Both the position numbers and the translations under genes were made by a program. DNA of 64,000 nt from Pseudomonas sp. GR 6-02 (GTDB taxonomy: Bacteria > Pseudomonadota > Gammaproteobacteria > Pseudomonadales > Pseudomonadaceae): NCBI RefSeq assembly GCF_001655615.1, contig NZ_CP011567.1, positions 3,853,001 to 3,917,000 of the forward strand, in the 5' to 3' direction. Each line of letters begins with the position of its first letter. The first letter of the stretch is position 1. Below are positions 1 through 8,754 of the stretch, piece by piece. The notes under the pieces are model-generated. The model was not told the origin of the DNA, did not search any database, and saw only the letters and a program-made list of their open reading frames with translations.

Positions 1-793
1 ATGAGTCGATGGCCAGTTGCGGCTTGGCGCTGCCGTCATCGGCGCGGGCGGTGGCGTTGAGGTTGTCGGCATTGACGTCGTTGCGACCGGCGACGATGGT
101 CAGGTTTTTCGCCTGAATCTCGGCGTTGATCTTCGCGCTGCGGGTGATGATTTCGAAGCTGTCGACGTTGTTGGCATTGAGCCCGACGCCATCAATCGTG
201 ACGCTGCCCTGATCGACCTGAAAGCGATCCAGTCGACCGTTGTCGAGCACCGGTTTGCCGGTGGTCAACGTCACGCGTGGCGTGTTGATGAAACCGCAAC
301 CGTTGCAGCTGATGCCGTAGGGGTTGGCGACGATGACCCGCGCCGATTGCCCCGCCACTTCGGTGTAACCGTGCAACTGGCTCGGGCTGCCACCGACGAC
401 TTCGTTGAGGATGGTTTGCGCCGCGGCCCGGTTGGTCAGGTTGGGGTTGCCGACGATGATCCCGCCCAGTTGCGTCGCGCCGGTCTGCGCGGCGACGTTG
501 TTGAGGATGACGCCTTGGGTGCCGACGTTGTAATCCTGAAACTGGTTATGCGACAGGCCGGTGCCGTTGGGGGTGGCGATCTGGATGATCGGCACGCCAT
601 TGCCCGCCTGACCGAGGCTGGTGCCCGGTGTAGCCACGACGATGCCATCGGCCTGCGCCCACATCGGTTGCCAAAACATCACGTTGGCCAACAGGAACGC
701 CAGTCCGCGCTTGGGCATGCCCAGGAAGTGCTCGCGGGTTTTCACGGCGGCAGAAGGTTGGCGAGCGAGAAAAGCGTAGTGGCGAACGTCCAT
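1..793 (-). CDS. Two-partner secretion exoprotein TpsA (filamentous haemagglutinin-like), N-terminal part only
   Basis: This is the 5' end of a large secreted adhesin or contact-toxin gene that continues beyond the left edge; 264 codons are visible with no stop. The start ATG lies at 791-793 on the minus strand, 24 bases after the tpsB stop. A basic N-terminus and a hydrophobic segment ending near MWAQA form the long signal peptide, followed by the haemagglutination-activity (TPS) domain. The NPNL and NPYGI motifs that define TpsA secretion domains are present, and a CNGCGF motif follows NPYGI as in many FhaB homologues. The domain is recognised by the POTRA of the partner TpsB. The effector end is not in the window, so adhesin and CdiA-type toxin cannot be told apart. 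Confidence 0.9.
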   Translation of the reverse strand, partial: MDVRHYAFLARQPSAAVKTREHFLGMPKRGLAFLLANVMFWQPMWAQADGIVVATPGTSLGQAGNGVPIIQIATPNGTGLSHNQFQDYNVGTQGVILNNVAAQTGATQLGGIIVGNPNLTNRAAAQTILNEVVGGSPSQLHGYTEVAGQSARVIVANPYGISCNGCGFINTPRVTLTTGKPVLDNGRLDRFQVDQGSVTIDGVGLNANNVDSFEIITRSAKINAEIQAKNLTIVAGRNDVNADNLNATARADDGSAKPQLAIDS

Positions 794-817
794 GTGAAAG
801 GTCCCGATGCAGCGAAA

Positions 818-2524
818 TTAGAGGAAGAAATCCAGGCGGAAATAGATCGGCGCTTCGCGCTCGGTCAGGGTGTCCGGACGTTCCAGGGAATGGGCAAAAG
901 TCACGCTGGCGGCCACATGCTGACCCCGGGCGAACAACTCCACGGAATCGCTGGACAGGCGCCCGTGCTGATCGCCGTTATAGCGGTCGCCACGGATCAC
1001 ACCCTGGTCGTAACCGAGGCTGGTGCCGTACTCGGCGAACACCGGGCGCAGCCATTCCAAAGTGATCGGATGGCTCCAGCGCAGTTCGTTGCGCCAGTAG
1101 CCGCCGCTGTCACCGGACAACGACTGGTCCTTGTAACCACGGATCGAAGACAGCCCTCCGAGGCTGGTGCGCTGCGGGCTGAACAGCACGTCTTCACTAC
1201 GCTGGCCGGTCATCAGGCTGCTGAAACTGAAGGACTCGCCCCACAGCTTGAACGGCTGCAGATAACTCGCGGTGGCGGTGTATTTGCGGTAACGCGCGTT
1301 CGGCTCGCCGGGGCCCGGATCACCGTTACCCTGGGCGTCGAACGCGCCGATGCCTTGTTGCATGCCCAGGTCGAGGTTGACGAAGGCACTGCCGACCCGC
1401 CGACCGTGGTTGATGCCGAACTGCGCTTCGCTGATGCGGTTGCTGCTCAGCTTGAGCTTGCTGTCTTCGATGAAGTTGTTGGTGCGCAGGTACGACAGGC
1501 CGGTGCTGAGGGAGGTCTTGCTCAGGGCGTCGCGATGGATCACCCGCTCGGCGCGCAACTGATGGTTTTCGCTGTCGCCGGTCTGCTTGAAATTGAAACC
1601 GTTGGCCTGGGCTTGCGAGCGGTACTCGCTCTGGCTGTAGGTGTAACTGAAGTTCCACCAGCCCCACGGCACGCTGTAATTGAGCAGCGCGTTGTTGGAG
1701 GTGTGCAGGTGATCGCTCACCGCATCATGACCGCCGCGCAGCATCAACTGATCGGCCAGGCCCAGCGGGCTGTCCCAGTCAAACGTCGTGCCCCACTGCT
1801 GCTCGCCGGTGCTGCGCTGGCCGTCGTTACTGCGCGACAACCCGACACGCCACGGCTTCTGCGGGGTGTTCTTGACCAACACCTCGCTGCCACCGACGTT
1901 CTTGCCCGGGGACAACTCCATCTGCGCCTGATTCGACGGCAAGCGGTTGAGCTGATCCACCATCTGCTCGATTTCCCGCAGATTGACCAGCTCCCCGCTC
2001 CTGCCGGGGAAAGCCATCCCCAGTTCGCGCTCCGACAGCTGGCTGCCCTCCGCGCCCTTCAACCCTTCGAGCCGGCCCTCGACCACCAGCACCTTCAGAT
2101 GCCCGCCGGACAAATCCTGCTGCGGCAAGTAGGCACGGCTGGTGACCAGGCCTTTTTCGATGTAGTGATCGGTGATGACTTTCAGCAACTCGTTGAGCTG
2201 CGTGACGCCCAGGCACTGACCGATGTAAGGCTTGAGCAGGCGATTTTTCTCGCTGTCCGAAAGACTGTCGGCGCCTTTGAGTTCGATGTCCTTGATGGGG
2301 AAACAACGGGCGTCGGCCGGGGCCGTCGGTGGTGCGGGTTGGGCTGCCTTGCCGGGTAATTCCTTGAGCTCCTCGAGACGCCGACGCTGCTCGTCGAGCA
2401 AGCGGTCCTGACGTTCGCGGATCAGATCGGTTTCACCGGGGGTGGGGGCAGCGTGAGCAAGATTCAGCGGAGAAAGGCACAGCAAAGCCAGGCACAACCT
2501 CGCCACGAGGGCGGGTGGATACAT
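818..2524 (-). CDS. TpsB/FhaC/ShlB-type outer-membrane transporter
   Basis: A 568-residue Omp85-superfamily pore that secretes the TpsA protein encoded just downstream. I chose the ATG at 2524, because it starts a clean signal peptide (MYPPALVARL...AHA); the longer frame to 2557 adds 11 unlikely residues. After the signal come a charged linker rich in Arg/Glu (about residues 30-60), a POTRA region with the paired cysteines of this family (CFPIKD and GQC, about residues 75-110), a second POTRA, and a C-terminal 16-strand barrel ending in aromatic FFL. The motif near SIRGYKD (about residue 455) corresponds to the conserved VRGY/IRGY loop 6 of TpsB. The tpsB-tpsA order with a 24-base gap is the standard operon. 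Confidence 0.93.
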   Translation of the reverse strand: MYPPALVARLCLALLCLSPLNLAHAAPTPGETDLIRERQDRLLDEQRRRLEELKELPGKAAQPAPPTAPADARCFPIKDIELKGADSLSDSEKNRLLKPYIGQCLGVTQLNELLKVITDHYIEKGLVTSRAYLPQQDLSGGHLKVLVVEGRLEGLKGAEGSQLSERELGMAFPGRSGELVNLREIEQMVDQLNRLPSNQAQMELSPGKNVGGSEVLVKNTPQKPWRVGLSRSNDGQRSTGEQQWGTTFDWDSPLGLADQLMLRGGHDAVSDHLHTSNNALLNYSVPWGWWNFSYTYSQSEYRSQAQANGFNFKQTGDSENHQLRAERVIHRDALSKTSLSTGLSYLRTNNFIEDSKLKLSSNRISEAQFGINHGRRVGSAFVNLDLGMQQGIGAFDAQGNGDPGPGEPNARYRKYTATASYLQPFKLWGESFSFSSLMTGQRSEDVLFSPQRTSLGGLSSIRGYKDQSLSGDSGGYWRNELRWSHPITLEWLRPVFAEYGTSLGYDQGVIRGDRYNGDQHGRLSSDSVELFARGQHVAASVTFAHSLERPDTLTEREAPIYFRLDFFL

Positions 2525-2556
2525 GTTCGATCCCTCGAATGGAGACTGATAGCACA

Positions 2557-2610
2557 ATAGTGGCGCGATATTAGATGGCCACTATTTTGACGTCAATGAA
2601 TGGATTCATT
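2557..2610. promoter_or_regulatory. Two inverted repeats upstream of tpsB (candidate operators)
   Basis: A perfect 8-base inverted repeat (ATAGTGGC at 2557-2564, GCCACTAT at 2578-2585) and a second perfect one (AATGAA-TGGA-TTCATT, 2595-2610) lie 33-90 bases upstream of the tpsB start. They are placed where a repressor or activator of the secretion operon would bind. No regulator is identified. The rest of the gap to 2911 shows no gene I can support. Confidence 0.35.
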
Positions 2611-2911
2611 CGAGGAGGTTAAGGGATGACTTGTAATGGCTAAATCGGGCGCTTCCGATGAGAGCGCAGGACGTTTCCTGATGTGGTGTAGAAAAATGCT
2701 CACAACACCAAGGCGCTGTAGTCCGCAGAGAAAAAGCCGAGTGCCAAACGGCAAGGTCTTTTTTACGTAATGAACAACCCGGGCTCTGTCCGGGTACGGG
2801 GCATGGAACAAAATTAAAGAGCCGTATTTTTTGTGGCTACACTCATGGCTGGTAGCTATTGGCTACCAACGTGATGGGTCTCAACAGGAATTACAAATAG
2901 AAGGGAATCTG

Positions 2912-4733
2912 ATGAACACGTTAAAAGCCCCCCCCGTTTGCCTGCGCTGCATTGTTGTTTTTCGGCGCTCATTCCATGGCTCAGGCTGCCGACATTCTGG
3001 ATCAGGGATGGAGTGACACCACCCAGTCCAATTGGCTTGAACTTTCACAAGGATCGAGAATTCTCCCTCTCTCCTGGGCGCTTGCATTGGAAGAGCCTGG
3101 TTCAGAGGAGAAGTTCATGAGTGACAAAACGATCTCCGCCTACGGTTACACGCCTTATCGTCCGTCTTATAACGGTAAGCACTTTACGTTGCCGATGGGT
3201 TTCGTTTTGGATGACAGTCACGACAGCAAGTTGTCTTTCACGAAACTCCGCTGGTTTTTTGGACAAGGGTCGAGAGAACCGTGGGTGGGGATGAACTGTT
3301 CTGCTTGTCACACGGCTCAGATCAAATTTGAAGAGCAGAATCTTGTGATCAATGGCGGGCCAACGAACGCCGACTTTCAAAATTTCTTTAAATATTTTAG
3401 AGAGGCCTTAAGCAAAACGGCTTCCAACCCTGAAAAATTTGAACGCTTTGCAAAGAGTGTCCTGGGTGATGATCTGTCGAAAGGGAATCGCCAACGGTTG
3501 AAAAAATCCCTGGATAGCTTGAATGCGTTTTATGCCCAAAACGAGACACTGAATGCCACAGATCTGCAATATGGCCCAGGTCGCCTTGATGCCGTGGGCC
3601 ACATTCTCAACAAAATCAGTCAAGTCACCCAAGCGAAACCGCCTACCCCTAACCCCTCTGATGCGCCGGTGAGTTATCCATTTCTCTGGAATACGCATCA
3701 ACACAACGTCCTCCAATGGAACGGAATGGTCAGTAAAGACCAACTCCCTTCGATTAAAAATGACGGCGGCCTGGATGCTGGAGGTCTGGGGCGTAATGCT
3801 GGAGAGGCCATCGGTGTGTTCGCCGACGTTCGACCGGTTAAAGAATCTGCGGCCAAGGCAGGGTTTGTCTCCAGTGTGAATGTGAAAAATCTGGATGTTC
3901 TAGAGCGTTCTCTTTATAGCCTGAAGCCTCCGCGGTGGCCTGGGCAGTTGCCAAACGACCTTGCGCTTGGCGCCAAATTGTTTAAGGACAATTGTTCCGG
4001 CTGCCATACCCATATTGGTAGAGACGATCTCACCACGGCCATCACAGCGGTCATGATTCCAATCTCTGCGAATGACAATTTCAATGCCCAGAGCCCACAA
4101 GACTCGACCATTGGCACGGATCCCTGGATGGCGTGCAATGCCTATCAATTTAAAGCGGATGCGGGAGTGTTGACGGGTTATTCCAAAGTCGATAAATCAG
4201 GAACCATCAAGTCAAATGACCTGCTCTACAACATGCTGGGTGTGACCGTCCTGGAGACTTTACTGGGTAAAGGACGCGATGTCGCCGAACTGGCTTTCGA
4301 TGGATTGCTTGGTATAGATACCAAACCTCAAAAAGTCCCTGGCTTCAAGGACCGTGCCCTGTTCAGTCGTTTGGATGAGAAAGCGCTACGGCTATACAAC
4401 TGCTACCGTGCCAGCTCTACCGTTCCTCTTCTCGCCTATAAAGCAAGACCCCTGACCGGCATCTGGGCCACCGCTCCCTATTTGCATAACGGCTCTGTAC
4501 CGACCCTCAACGACCTTCTCCTGCCACCCCACCAGCGCCCCTCGACTTTTTATACAGGGACCAATGAGTTCGATGACAAAAAAGTTGGATTCAAGACCGA
4601 GAAATCGGACAAGAACTGGTTTCTTTTCGACACCAAGCTTGAGGGCAATAGCAACGCAGGCCATGACTATGGCGTGGGCAAGCTCAATGACATCCAACGG
4701 TCACAGCTTCTCGACTACTTGAAGTCACTTTGA
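2912..4733 (+). CDS. Di-haem RoxA/cytochrome-c-peroxidase-like protein, reading frame broken by a C8 tract
   Basis: A periplasmic c-type cytochrome with two haem sites (NCSACHT near 3298-3317 and NCSGCHT near 3991-4011) and a C-terminal segment (GIWATAPYLHNGSVP) typical of di-haem peroxidases and of the RoxA-like rubber-oxygenase family. The good start ATG at 2912 has a Shine-Dalgarno AGAAGGGA, but the eight C at 2928-2935 shift it into a stop after 34 codons. The body of the gene is in another frame, which has a TAA at 2922 and only a TTG (2952) as first start. With seven C the two frames join: MNTLKAPPFACAALLFFGAHS then AQAAD, a near-perfect signal peptide, giving a 606-residue protein. So this is a reversible on/off frame, a recent mutation or a sequence error. 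RoxA-like or peroxidase-like activity cannot be decided here. Confidence 0.8.
2928..2935 (+). repeat. Poly-C tract (8 C) inside the signal-peptide region
   Basis: Eight consecutive C follow ATG AAC ACG TTA AAA G. Removing one C restores an intact secreted di-haem cytochrome. Homopolymer tracts of this length slip in replication and are also a typical site of sequencing error. Confidence 0.85.
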
Positions 4734-4757
4734 AGTGAACGCATAGGTGCTTTTCTG

Positions 4758-4791
4758 AGTCGATAGCGGCCATTGATGGTTGCTATCGACT
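4758..4791 (+). terminator. Inverted repeat between the cytochrome gene and puuR
   Basis: A perfect 10-base stem (AGTCGATAGC / GCTATCGACT) with a 14-base loop lies between the convergent genes ending at 4733 and 4820. There is no clear T run, so it is at best a weak or bidirectional terminator. Confidence 0.45.
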
Positions 4792-4819
4792 GCTACAGAT
4801 TTAATGTTTGCTTCAGGTA

Positions 4820-5368
4820 TCAGAAGTTAGCCGGGGTGTTGGCGCTGATGATTTCTGCCTCATCCGCCCCAATATTGCGAAACCGATGCGGCAACGTCGT
4901 CGGGAAGTAATACCCATCCCCGGCATTCAACACACTAATCTGCCCATCCACCGTCAACTCAACCGTGCCACGGGTAACCAGCCCACACTCCTCCCCTTCA
5001 GCGTGCACAATCGGCTCTTCCCCCGAACTCGCCCCAGGCGCGTACTGCTCGCGCAACAGCCGCATCTGCCGACTCGGCACCGAAGCGCCAATCAGCAACA
5101 ACCGCAGCCCATGACGCCCGAGATCCGGCTGTTCATTGGCGCGAAACACGTACTGATGCTCGCGTGGCGGTTGGTCGAAGGTGAAGAAGTCCGCCAAGGA
5201 CATGGGGATGCCTTCGAGCAGTTTTTTGAGGGAGCTGACGGAGGGACTGACGCGATTCTGTTCGATCAGGGAGATGGTGGCATTGGTGACGCCGCTACGC
5301 CGGGCCAGCTCGCGCTGGGACAGTTTGTAGCTTTCGCGTACTAATTTGAGTCGTGAGCCCGTGTCCAT
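4820..5368 (-). CDS. puuR: XRE-cupin transcriptional regulator of polyamine catabolism (PuuR/PauR-like)
   Basis: A 182-residue regulator with an N-terminal XRE helix-turn-helix (about residues 8-62, SQRELARRSGVTNATISLIE as recognition region) and a C-terminal cupin sensor domain (about 110-175, ending GDGYYFPTTLPHRFRNIG). This is the PuuR/PauR architecture, a repressor that releases DNA when putrescine or its gamma-glutamyl derivatives are present. It lies at the end of the puuBCA minus-strand block, separated from puuB by a REP-containing gap. The family is also used for other amine regulons, but the surrounding genes make the polyamine role likely. Confidence 0.85.
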   Translation of the reverse strand: MDTGSRLKLVRESYKLSQRELARRSGVTNATISLIEQNRVSPSVSSLKKLLEGIPMSLADFFTFDQPPREHQYVFRANEQPDLGRHGLRLLLIGASVPSRQMRLLREQYAPGASSGEEPIVHAEGEECGLVTRGTVELTVDGQISVLNAGDGYYFPTTLPHRFRNIGADEAEIISANTPANF

Positions 5369-5570
5369 GACAGCCTTATGTGAGAACTACTTAAGGGGTA
5401 ATGGGGGTGGGTGGCGGGCGACTGGTGGCCGCGGATTACGCCGTTTCCCGTCCCGGAACCGTGGAAGGCGGGTATTAAATCACGTTTGTGGGTGTTGCTC
5501 AGCAGGTTCGATAAACGGCTGGCAAAAAAGCTGTCGGCTTCTGATGTCAGTCAGTTCTGGTTTAGAAACT

Positions 5571-5680
5571 GTGGCGAGGGGGCTTGCCCCCTCGCCACGA
5601 AGATTTGTCCCGCATGGATTGCATCAATGGCAAAAAGCGGGGCCGCTTCGCGCCCCAGCGGGAGCAAGCTCCCTCGCCAC
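5571..5680. repeat. REP doublet (REPIN-like)
   Basis: Two inverted palindromic units, GTGGCGAGGGGGCTTGCCCC... at 5571-5598 and GCGGGAGCAAGCTCCCTCGCCAC at 5658-5680, enclose about 60 bases. The same unit recurs at 8631-8734 and 14363-14473. It lies in the 360-base gap 5369-5728 between puuB and puuR; I see no gene in the rest of that gap. Confidence 0.85.
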
Positions 5681-5728
5681 GGGAGTGATGCGTAGCCTTG
5701 GCCGGCGGAGACCGCCGGCAGGTTCAAC

Positions 5729-7024
5729 CTAGATGCCGAAGCGGTCTCGCAAGGCGTAATACGCCGCGCCCATGGCGGTGAGTGGGGCCTGGAAAGTGCG
5801 GCCGCCGAGCATCGGCATGTGTGGCAGGGAGGCGAAGGCGTCGAAGCGTTCGGCGTCGCCGCGAATCATTTCCGAGATCAGTTTGCCAGCCAGGTGCGAG
5901 CAAGTGACGCCGTGGCCGCTGTAGCCTTGCATGTAGTAGGCGTTTTTCTCGATGCGGCCGAATTGCGGCATGCGGGACATGGTCAGCAGGAAGTTGCCGG
6001 TCCAGCGGTAGTCGATTTTCACGTCCTTGAGTTGCGGGAAGGTCTTGAGGATCTTCGGGCGGATCAGTTGTTCGATGTCGTCCGGCTCGCGGGCGCCGTA
6101 GACCACGCCGCCGCCGTACAGCAGGCGGTTGTCGGCGGTGAGGCGGTAGTAGTCGAGCAGGTAATTGCAGTCTTCGACACAGTAGTTATTGGTGATCAGG
6201 CTGCGGGCGATCTTCTCCGACAACGGCTCGGTGACGACGATTTGCGAACCGCAGGGCATGCTTTTGCGGGTCACGCGGTTGTCGAGGTCTTGCGGCAGGT
6301 AGGCGTTGCCGGCGATCAGCAGGTACTTGGCCCGCACCACGCCTTTGGCGGTGCGCACAGTGATTGGCTCGCCGTAGGAGATGTCCACGGCGGCGGATTG
6401 TTCGTAGATTTTGCCGCCCTGGCGAATGATCGCGGCAGCTTCGCCGAGGGCCAGGTTCAGTGGGTGGATGTGGCCGCCCTGCATGTCCAGCAAGCCGCCG
6501 ACGTAGTTGTCGCAACCGACTTCGCGCTGGATGTCCGAGGCGTCGAGCATTTTCAGGTTGTTGTTGCCGTAGCGTTCCCAGTTACGCTTCTGCTCGGCCA
6601 GGCCGTTGAGTTGCTTCTTGTTCAGCGCTGCGAAGATGCCGCCGGGGCGGTAGTCGCATTTGATGTCGTACTCCTTGATACGCGAACGGATGATGTCGGC
6701 GCCTTCGAAGATCATGCTGCCGAGCACTTCGGCAGTTCTGTCGCCGTAGCGCTCTTCGATTACATCGACGTCGCGGCTGTAGGAGTTGACCAGTTGGCCG
6801 CCGTTGCGACCGCTGGCGCCGAAGCCGACTTTGGCGGCTTCCAGTACCGTTACGCTATAGCCCGCTTCGCTGAGGAACAGCGCCGAGGACAGCCCGGTGT
6901 AGCCGGCGCCGATCACGCAGACATCGCATTCCACCAGTTCTTCAAGCACCGGGTAATCGCCGGTCTGGTTGCGGGTTGCGGCGTAATAGCTGTTTACATG
7001 ATTTTGTGTAGAGCTGTGTTTCAT
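5729..7024 (-). CDS. puuB: Gamma-glutamylputrescine oxidase (FAD-dependent amine oxidoreductase)
   Basis: A 431-residue DAO-family flavoprotein. The FAD-binding motif VIGAGYTGLSSALFLSEAG lies at about residues 36-54, followed by GFGASGRNGGQ. In the Puu/Pau route it oxidises gamma-glutamylputrescine to gamma-glutamyl-gamma-aminobutyraldehyde, ammonia and peroxide in the cytoplasm. Length matches E. coli PuuB (426) and the Pseudomonas PauB paralogues. It is 52 bases downstream of the aldehyde dehydrogenase gene on the same strand, so the product would pass to its neighbour. Pseudomonads carry several PauB paralogues with different polyamine preference, so the exact substrate (putrescine, cadaverine or spermidine conjugate) is not fixed by sequence. 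Confidence 0.9.
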   Translation of the reverse strand: MKHSSTQNHVNSYYAATRNQTGDYPVLEELVECDVCVIGAGYTGLSSALFLSEAGYSVTVLEAAKVGFGASGRNGGQLVNSYSRDVDVIEERYGDRTAEVLGSMIFEGADIIRSRIKEYDIKCDYRPGGIFAALNKKQLNGLAEQKRNWERYGNNNLKMLDASDIQREVGCDNYVGGLLDMQGGHIHPLNLALGEAAAIIRQGGKIYEQSAAVDISYGEPITVRTAKGVVRAKYLLIAGNAYLPQDLDNRVTRKSMPCGSQIVVTEPLSEKIARSLITNNYCVEDCNYLLDYYRLTADNRLLYGGGVVYGAREPDDIEQLIRPKILKTFPQLKDVKIDYRWTGNFLLTMSRMPQFGRIEKNAYYMQGYSGHGVTCSHLAGKLISEMIRGDAERFDAFASLPHMPMLGGRTFQAPLTAMGAAYYALRDRFGI

Positions 7025-7076
7025 ACATTTCTCCGAGGGCCGCCGGCCTATGCCGGCGACCGCCGCTGCAAAAGTG

Positions 7077-8567
7077 TTAGAGCTTGATCCAGGTCGCTTT
7101 GAGTTCGGTGTACTTGTCGAACGCGTGCAGCGATTTGTCCCGACCGTTACCCGACTGCTTGAACCCGCCGAACGGCGCGGTCATGTCGCCGCCGTCGTAC
7201 TGGTTGACCCAGACACTGCCGGCGCGCAAGCCGCGAGCGAAGGTGTGCGCCTTGCTGAGGTTGCTGGTCCAGACGCCGGCGGCGAGGCCGAAGATGCTGT
7301 CGTTGGCGATCTGCAGCGCTTCTTCAGCGGTGTCAAAGGTGATCAGCGACAGCACCGGGCCGAAGATTTCTTCCCGGGCGATGGTCATGGCGTTGGTCAC
7401 GCCGTCGAATATCGCTGGCTCCACATACAGGCCACCGGTGCCTTCGAGGGTGCGACTGCCGCCAGCAATCAGTTGCGCGCCCTGGTCTTTGCCGACCTGG
7501 ATGTAGCGCAGCACATTGTCCAATTGGCGCTGATCGACGACGGCGCCGACGGTGGTTTCAGGGTCGAGCGCATGCCCCGGTTTCCAGGCTTGCAGCGCTT
7601 CCACCAGCAACGGAATGAACTGCTCGCGGATCGAGCGCTCCACCAGCAGGCGCGAGCCGGCGGTGCAGACTTCGCCCTGGTTGAAGGCAATCGCACTGGC
7701 CGCCGCTCGAGCCGCTGCGCGCAAGTCCGGCGCGTCGGCGAACACCACGTTCGGGCTCTTGCCGCCCGCCTCCAGCCACACGCGCTTCATGTTGCTTTGC
7801 CCGGCGTAGATCATCAGTTGCTTGGCAATCGCGGTGGAGCCAGTGAAGGCCAGCACGTCGACGTCCATGTGCAACGCCAGCGCCTTGCCGACGGTGTGAC
7901 CGAAGCCCGGCAACACGTTGAACACGCCTTTGGGAATGCCGGCGTCGAGGGCCAGTTGCGCGATACGAATCGCCGTCAGTGGTGATTTTTCCGAGGGCTT
8001 GAGGATGAACGAGTTGCCTGCCGCCAGGGCCGGGGCGAACTTCCAGCTGGCCATGATCAGCGGGAAGTTCCACGGCACGATTGCGGCGACAACGCCTGCC
8101 GGCTCACGAGTGACGAGGCCCAATTGGTCGTGCGGGGTGGCGGCGACTTCGTCGTAGATTTTGTCGATGGCTTCGGCGCTCCAGCGGATCGCGTTGGCGG
8201 CCGCTGGAATGTCGATGGCCATGGAATCGCTGATCGGTTTACCCATGTCGAGGGTTTCCAGCAGCGCCAGTTCTTCCTGGTTGGCCAGGATCAAGTCCGC
8301 GAAGCGAATCAAGATGCGCTTGCGTTCTGCGGGTGCCAACCGCGCCCAGATGCCGGATTCAAATGCACGACGCGCGACGGTGACTGCCGCATTGGCGTCG
8401 GCTTCGTCGGTGCTGGCGATGTTCGCCAGAAAGCGGCCGTCGACCGGGCTGATGCATTCGAAGGTGTCGCCGCTGAGTGCCGGGCAGTATTGGCCGTCGA
8501 TGAATGCGCGGCCTTCTAGTGTCAAGGACTGGAAGCGTTGCTCCCAGTCGCTGCGAGTGTTTGTCAT
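7077..8567 (-). CDS. puuC: Gamma-glutamyl-gamma-aminobutyraldehyde dehydrogenase (PuuC/KauB-like)
   Basis: A 496-residue NAD(P)-dependent aldehyde dehydrogenase. The general-base motif LEAGGKSPNVV (about residues 265-275) and the catalytic cysteine in NQGEVCTAGSR (about residues 297-307) are intact, as is FGGFKQSGNGRDKS near the C-terminus. It oxidises the aldehyde from PuuB to gamma-glutamyl-GABA; in Pseudomonas the homologue KauB/PauC has wide specificity for omega-amino aldehydes. Located between puuA and puuB on the same strand. A REP doublet separates it from puuA, so the mRNA may be processed or attenuated there. Confidence 0.9.
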   Translation of the reverse strand: MTNTRSDWEQRFQSLTLEGRAFIDGQYCPALSGDTFECISPVDGRFLANIASTDEADANAAVTVARRAFESGIWARLAPAERKRILIRFADLILANQEELALLETLDMGKPISDSMAIDIPAAANAIRWSAEAIDKIYDEVAATPHDQLGLVTREPAGVVAAIVPWNFPLIMASWKFAPALAAGNSFILKPSEKSPLTAIRIAQLALDAGIPKGVFNVLPGFGHTVGKALALHMDVDVLAFTGSTAIAKQLMIYAGQSNMKRVWLEAGGKSPNVVFADAPDLRAAARAAASAIAFNQGEVCTAGSRLLVERSIREQFIPLLVEALQAWKPGHALDPETTVGAVVDQRQLDNVLRYIQVGKDQGAQLIAGGSRTLEGTGGLYVEPAIFDGVTNAMTIAREEIFGPVLSLITFDTAEEALQIANDSIFGLAAGVWTSNLSKAHTFARGLRAGSVWVNQYDGGDMTAPFGGFKQSGNGRDKSLHAFDKYTELKATWIKL

Positions 8568-8630
8568 GGTTGTGACTCTACGCAGAGGAATAAGTGATCG
8601 TGTTAACCGATGGGCAAGCGATGAGAACTT

Positions 8631-8734
8631 GTGGCGAGGGAGCTTGCTCCCGCTGGACTGCGCAGCAGTCCCCTTCTTTTCAGGTAGAAGGAGGGGTCGC
8701 TTCGCGACCTAGCGGGAGCAAGCTCCCTCGCCAC
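8631..8734. repeat. REP doublet between puuA and puuC
   Basis: Inverted units GTGGCGAGGGAGCTTGCTCC (from 8631) and GCGGGAGCAAGCTCCCTCGCC (to 8734) surround a central segment that itself contains small palindromes (CTGCGCAGCAG and GGTCGCTTCGCGACC). Same family as 5571-5680 and 14363-14473. Confidence 0.85.
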
Positions 8735-8754
8735 AGGTTTAGTGTCAGCCCCCG

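Noticed and set aside
17..2359. Long plus-strand open frame of 780 codons opposite tpsB/tpsA
   Set aside because: It is the antisense of two clear minus-strand genes; its composition (Val, Asp, Ala, Gly rich, no domain) is that of a high-GC shadow frame.
2593..2811. 72-codon minus-strand frame upstream of tpsB
   Set aside because: No ribosome-binding site and no recognisable domain; it covers the operator-like repeats.
5819..7087. 422-codon plus-strand frame opposite puuB
   Set aside because: Antisense shadow of a well-conserved flavoprotein gene; no domain of its own.
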